Positions 5,874-9,145 of a stretch of DNA of 9,145 bases are shown piece by piece. This stretch comes from Alphaproteobacteria bacterium (lineage in GTDB: Bacteria; Pseudomonadota; Alphaproteobacteria; Micropepsales; Micropepsaceae). The stretch is taken from contig JAATGK010000493.1 of NCBI GenBank assembly GCA_015654715.1, positions 1 to 9,145 of the forward strand, read 5' to 3'. Below the pieces are notes generated by a model that saw nothing but the letters and a program-made list of their open reading frames with translations, did not search any database and was not told where the DNA came from. The translations under genes were made by a program, and so were the position numbers. Every line of letters begins with the position of its first letter. Positions within the stretch are counted from its first letter, which is position 1.

Positions 5874-6329
5874 ATGCGTCTCGCCCTCTTCGAACCCGAT
5901 ATTCCGCAGAACACCGGGGCACTGCTCCGCCTGGGGGCCTGTTTGGGCGTTCCGGTCGACATCATCGAGCCGTGCGGCTTTCTGTGGAGCGATGCCAAGC
6001 TGAAGCGCGCCGGAATGGACTACCTGGATCTCGCCGCGATCACCCGCCATGCCAGTTGGGAGGCGTTCCAGCGCGCAATCGAAGGTGGCCGTTTGGTGCT
6101 GCTGACCACCAAGGCGGCCCAGCCCTATCTCGACTTCGCTTTTGCCGCATCCGACATTCTGCTGCTTGGTCGCGAGAGCGCCGGGGTGCCGGATGAGGTT
6201 CACGCCAGCGCCGATGCGCGCCTCTTGATCCCGATGCGGACCGGACTGCGTTCGCTCAATGTCGCCATGGCGGGGGCGATCGTGCTCAGCGAAGCTTTGC
6301 GTCAGACGGGCGGCTTTCCAACGCGATAA
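5874..6329 (+). CDS. trmL: tRNA (cytidine(34)-2'-O)-methyltransferase
   Basis: This is a SPOUT-family enzyme that uses SAM to 2'-O-methylate the wobble nucleotide of certain leucine tRNAs. The 151-residue protein is essentially full length for TrmL and has the trefoil-knot motifs: NTG (13-15) in FEPDIPQNTGALLRL, LLLGRESAGVP (97-106) and IPM....SLNVAMAGAIVL (119-138). The DAKLKRAGMDY block (40-50) is also typical. The frame is open from a TTG at 5856, but the ATG at 5874 matches the short N-terminus of the family and has an AACAGG sequence upstream. It is divergent from the toxin-antitoxin module with only 74 bases between the starts, including that module's promoter and palindrome. No clear promoter of its own was seen on the plus strand. 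Confidence 0.94.
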   Translation: MRLALFEPDIPQNTGALLRLGACLGVPVDIIEPCGFLWSDAKLKRAGMDYLDLAAITRHASWEAFQRAIEGGRLVLLTTKAAQPYLDFAFAASDILLLGRESAGVPDEVHASADARLLIPMRTGLRSLNVAMAGAIVLSEALRQTGGFPTR

Positions 6330-6433
6330 GCGTCAATTTCCGCACGGTAAAGCATCAGGGATTTCGCGTATAAGACCGTCTTCGCTCTGGCAATTTCCCG
6401 GATCGCACACCACATCAGTTGCCGGTCCCCCTT

Positions 6434-6437
6434 GAGG
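6434..6437 (+). promoter_or_regulatory. Ribosome binding site deciding the TerC-family TTG start
   Basis: GAGG lies 9 bases before the TTG at 6447. An in-frame TTG at 6432 has no ribosome site before it and would overlap this one. The first 40 codons contain no in-frame ATG before the first membrane helix. Confidence 0.55.
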
Positions 6438-6446
6438 TTTAAGCCG

Positions 6447-7154
6447 TTGGATTTCCTTAACCCGCTGGATGTTTTTACCGAAGGCGGGTTCATCGCACTC
6501 TTGCAGGTCCTCCTCATCGACGTCGTGTTGGCGGGCGATAACGCGGTCGTGATCGGCATGAGCGCGGCCCAAGTCGCCAAGTTCGATCGCAAAATTGTGA
6601 TCTTCTGGGGCCTGATGACGGCAGTGGTGCTACGCATCCTGCTCGCTCTTTTTGCGGTGCATCTGCTCAAATTCGTGCCGCTGGTGATCGCCGGCGGTTT
6701 CCTGCTGCTATGGGTGACATGGCGGCTTTATCGCGACGTGCGCGACGCCAATAAGGAACACAACACCCACAAAATACTGGCGGGCGAGAACAGCGATGCG
6801 GCTCCCCTCTGCCGTACCGCCGATGAAAAACGCTGTCATGCCAAAGCGATCCGGCGTGCCATCGTCTCGATCGCCGCCGCCGACATCTCGATGTCGCTCG
6901 ACAACGTGCTGGCAGTGGCCGGTGCCGCGCGCGACCATATCGAAGTCCTGATCATCGGCCTGATGATGTCAATCGCGCTGATGGGCCTCGCCGCCAATCT
7001 GATCGCCAAACTGCTGCACAAGTATCCCTGGATCAGCTATGCCGGCGTCTTCATCGTGCTGTTCGTCGCCTTGCGCATGATCTGGGACGGCTTTGCGCGC
7101 CTGCAGGCCGAAGGCGGCATGGGCCCGATCCTCCACGCGGTCGGCGTGGACTAA
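6447..7154 (+). CDS. TerC-family integral membrane protein, probable metal exporter
   Basis: The 235-residue inner-membrane protein is related to TerC/YkoY/YjbE proteins, some of which export manganese or help metallate secreted proteins. The internal duplication is visible: LAGDNAVVIG (residues 28-37) in the first half and SLDNVLAVAG (150-159) in the second, each with the Asp-Asn pair thought to contact the metal. About seven hydrophobic helices are apparent, with a charged hydrophilic loop (about 93-136) between the halves; this loop holds Cys122, Cys130 and several His. No CBS or CorC domains follow, so it is the short form. The substrate cannot be told from sequence. The start is TTG at 6447, set by the GAGG before it. 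The 117-base upstream gap shows no recognisable manganese riboswitch and only a weak TATAAG (6369-6374). The stop overlaps the convergent phosphatase stop by 4 bases. Confidence 0.88.
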   Translation: MDFLNPLDVFTEGGFIALLQVLLIDVVLAGDNAVVIGMSAAQVAKFDRKIVIFWGLMTAVVLRILLALFAVHLLKFVPLVIAGGFLLLWVTWRLYRDVRDANKEHNTHKILAGENSDAAPLCRTADEKRCHAKAIRRAIVSIAAADISMSLDNVLAVAGAARDHIEVLIIGLMMSIALMGLAANLIAKLLHKYPWISYAGVFIVLFVALRMIWDGFARLQAEGGMGPILHAVGVD

Positions 7155-7999
7155 ACCAGCTTCAGCAATACCGCGGTGGCGTCGTCGCTTTGCTTGAAGC
7201 GAGGATAGGCGCGCCCTTCGGGATCGCCGTTTTCAATGGTGCGCAGATTTTCGGCGAGCGCCTTCAAACCCTGGTCGCGGGCGGCTTCGACAAGGCCGGT
7301 GAGGGTCACGTGGTGATAGCTCGTCGCCAACGTCAAAAATCCATCCGAACTGAGAAGAACAAACGTGCCGGGCGGTGCGGTGATGCGGGCGCGGGCGGCG
7401 TGCTCGGAAGCGGCCGCGACCGGCGAAAACAGCCAGTCGCCGGCGGGCGTGTTGACCTTGGCACGGCCGCTGCGAAATAGCGGCAGATATTGTTCGCGTT
7501 TCAGCGCCTCCACCGGCGCCAACCCAGTCTCATCGAGAAAGCGCTGTGCGGCAGTGGCTTCACCAGCCCGCTTTTCAAGCGCCGCCCCCACCACCTCGGC
7601 CGCTTCGCCCGGGCGCTGCACCAGCGCGACGCAATCGCCGTACCATAAGACGTCGAAGCCGGACTCGTTCGGAGCCGCGAAAATCATCGACGCCAGCGGC
7701 AATTCGTGCGGCGCGGCGGGCGGACGGCGGCGCAGCCCGGCGAAGGAGCGTTCGGCATCGGCGAGGGCATGGCGCAAGGCCGCGCGGGGCGTATCGCCGT
7801 CTTTCACATGTGCCAGCAGCCGCCGCGCCCCGAACGAGGCGATCCAAGCGGCATCGCTTTTGCCCGGCATCAGGTTTTCCGACACCATGGTGGCGCCATC
7901 GAGAACCACCGCCGCGACCGGCTCGGCGGCGAAGGCATCATCATTCGGTTTGGCGGGATCGCCCGGCACACTCACGGACTCGATAATTTCAAATAGCAT
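7151..7999 (-). CDS. PP2C-like serine/threonine protein phosphatase
   Basis: This is a predicted metal-dependent phosphatase of the PPM/PP2C fold, cytoplasmic, target unknown. In the 282-residue product the metal-site motifs appear in order: NDDAF (19-23), VVLDGAT (31-37), WYGDC (119-123), LLSSDGF (215-221) and SDDATAV (271-277). They supply Asp20/21, Asp34, Asp219 and Asp272/273. Departures from classical PP2C are the lack of the GG after the first DG (DGAT instead of DGMGG-like) and no Arg after the GD motif, so it belongs to a divergent branch. ATG at 7997-7999 overlaps the cca stop by one base (TGATG), so it is probably translated by reinitiation after cca. The TTG just upstream at 8000-8002 is less likely. 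No kinase or anti-sigma partner lies in the window. The 3' end overlaps the TerC gene, convergently. Confidence 0.78.
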   Translation of the reverse strand: MLFEIIESVSVPGDPAKPNDDAFAAEPVAAVVLDGATMVSENLMPGKSDAAWIASFGARRLLAHVKDGDTPRAALRHALADAERSFAGLRRRPPAAPHELPLASMIFAAPNESGFDVLWYGDCVALVQRPGEAAEVVGAALEKRAGEATAAQRFLDETGLAPVEALKREQYLPLFRSGRAKVNTPAGDWLFSPVAAASEHAARARITAPPGTFVLLSSDGFLTLATSYHHVTLTGLVEAARDQGLKALAENLRTIENGDPEGRAYPRFKQSDDATAVLLKLV

Positions 8000-9145
8000 C
8001 AACGAACTTTCTCTACCGCGGCTTGCAACGCTTGCTGCAGCGCGTCTGTGTCAGACGAAAAACCATTGTCGAGCCACCAGGCTTCCACCTCGTCCAGTAC
8101 CTGCCCCACGGCCGGACCTTTGGCCACGCCCGCGGCCAGCACGTCGTCGCCGCTCAAGGGAAAGTGCGGCTGCTGCCAATTCGCGGCCATTTCGAGCATC
8201 GCACGCCACTCGGCATCGGCGCGCGTGGCTGCGGCGACCGCCAGCCGCAAGCGGTCGCGGAAGCGTTCGGGCCCGAGCCGGTAGAGCAGTTTGGCGACGT
8301 CATTGGTGGCCAGAAACGGCGCGATCGCCGGCGCACCGGCGAGATCGATCAAGCGGTCGCGCTGAGCGTTCGACAGCTTCCAGCGCGCCGCGATCACTTG
8401 CGCCACCAAGACCGTTTTCTGGCGCGGCAACAGGGCCGCCAGACGCAAAATGCCATCGGGCACAAAGCCAAACGCGGCATCGGCCGCTGCCAACCGTCTG
8501 AGGCGAAGAACATCCGGCTCGCCGGGCAGTACTTCCGCCAGAATGCCGGTCTGCAGCATGGCATTGATCGCCAGAACCGGGTTCTCGGCCTCCAGCAGCT
8601 TCAGCATCTCTTTGGCGACGCGCTCGCCGGAGAGTTGCGCCAGCCCCTTTTTTTCCTTTTCGGCGGCGTAAACCGCTTCATCGTCGAGCGGGCCTTTGCC
8701 GTACCAGGCATGGAAACGGAAGAGGCGCAAAATACGCAGGTAATCCTCGCGGATACGGGTCACGGCATCGCCGACGAAGCGCACCCTTCCAGCCTCGAGA
8801 TCGGCAACGCCGCCGACGCTGTCGAACACCTCGCCCGAGAGGTCGGCGTACAGCGCGTTCATGGTGAAATCGCGCCGCTGGGCATCGAGCGCCCAATCCT
8901 TGGTGAAGCTGACCACGGCGCGGCGGCCATCGGTTTCGACGTCGCGGCGGAGCGTGGTGACTTCGAACGGTACCCCGCTCACCACCGCGGTGATGGTGCC
9001 GTGCTCGATGCCGGTCGGCACCGCTTTGATGCCCACCGCCTCCAGCAAGGCGCGAACCTTGTCGGGCGCATGCGGGGTGGCGATGTCGACGTCGGTCACC
9101 GGTTTGCCGAGCAGGGTGTTGCGCACCGCGCCGCCGACGAAGCGC
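7999..9145 (-). CDS. cca: CCA-adding enzyme / class II tRNA nucleotidyltransferase (5' end cut by window edge)
   Basis: The enzyme builds or repairs the 3' CCA end of tRNAs from CTP and ATP; a poly(A) polymerase of the same fold is the alternative. The visible 381 residues begin inside motif A: RFVGGAVRNTLLG, then TDVDIAT with the catalytic pair Asp18/Asp20 (numbered from the edge). Next come FEVTTLR (60-66), the nucleotide-binding RRDFTMNAL (90-98), FDSVGGVADL and EDYLRILRLFRF (133-144), then helical body and tail domains. Asn in VRN replaces the Asp of the common VRD motif, which I believe is frequent in alphaproteobacteria. About 20-30 N-terminal residues are missing at the right edge, so the start is unseen. 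The stop overlaps the phosphatase start (TGATG). Confidence 0.94.
   Translation of the reverse strand, partial: RFVGGAVRNTLLGKPVTDVDIATPHAPDKVRALLEAVGIKAVPTGIEHGTITAVVSGVPFEVTTLRRDVETDGRRAVVSFTKDWALDAQRRDFTMNALYADLSGEVFDSVGGVADLEAGRVRFVGDAVTRIREDYLRILRLFRFHAWYGKGPLDDEAVYAAEKEKKGLAQLSGERVAKEMLKLLEAENPVLAINAMLQTGILAEVLPGEPDVLRLRRLAAADAAFGFVPDGILRLAALLPRQKTVLVAQVIAARWKLSNAQRDRLIDLAGAPAIAPFLATNDVAKLLYRLGPERFRDRLRLAVAAATRADAEWRAMLEMAANWQQPHFPLSGDDVLAAGVAKGPAVGQVLDEVEAWWLDNGFSSDTDALQQALQAAVEKVR

Noticed and set aside
6330..6446. Manganese (yybP-ykoY) riboswitch before the TerC-family gene
   Set aside because: TerC-type genes often have this leader, so I looked, but the conserved loop sequences are not visible in this 117-base gap.
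7365..8501. A 378-codon open frame on the plus strand over the phosphatase and cca
   Set aside because: It is antisense to two well-supported coding regions; the product is low-complexity Arg/Ala/Ser/Pro with no motif.

Overview
The window looks like chromosomal core sequence from a GC-rich alphaproteobacterium. The lineage call rests on three things: the gene order Rieske protein / cytochrome b / cytochrome c1 followed by MTA phosphorylase and adenine phosphoribosyltransferase; the protein signatures (a Tat-type TRRDFLY Rieske leader, a GGAVRNTLLG CCA-enzyme motif and an EDYLRILR motif); and the base composition. I cannot name a genus. No rRNA, tRNA, CRISPR array, insertion sequence or phage gene was seen.

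Layout. Positions 1-1334 (minus strand) hold apt (cut by the left edge) preceded by mtnP. Together they convert methylthioadenosine to AMP. Positions 1448-1957 (plus) hold a lone predicted lipoprotein of unknown function. Positions 2012-4678 (minus) hold a compact petABC (fbcFBC) operon encoding the whole catalytic core of the cytochrome bc1 complex. Positions 4874-5799 (minus) hold a two-gene toxin-antitoxin-like module: an unusual antitoxin candidate (DUF7662-like N-terminus plus an AbrB/VapB-type tail) overlapping a PIN-domain VapC toxin. It has its own strong promoter, with a palindrome inside it. Positions 5874-6329 (plus) hold trmL, a tRNA wobble-position methyltransferase, divergent from the module. 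Positions 6447-7154 (plus) hold a TerC-family membrane protein. Positions 7151-7999 (minus) hold a PP2C-like phosphatase, whose start overlaps the stop of cca (7999 to the right edge, minus), a CCA-adding enzyme cut by the edge.

Most of the window is ordinary housekeeping DNA. The accessory-looking parts are the toxin-antitoxin module lodged between trmL and petA, and the orphan lipoprotein between petC and mtnP. The most interesting points are the antitoxin architecture with its promoter/operator, and a Rieske cluster-binding box in which the usual redox-tuning tyrosine is phenylalanine. No clearly undescribed multi-gene system was found; the antitoxin candidate is the nearest thing to one.

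Genes are tightly packed. The longest non-coding stretch is 195 bases (4679-4873), so no stretch over 300 bases lacks a gene. Several very long antisense open frames exist, but they are GC-driven shadows of the genes listed.
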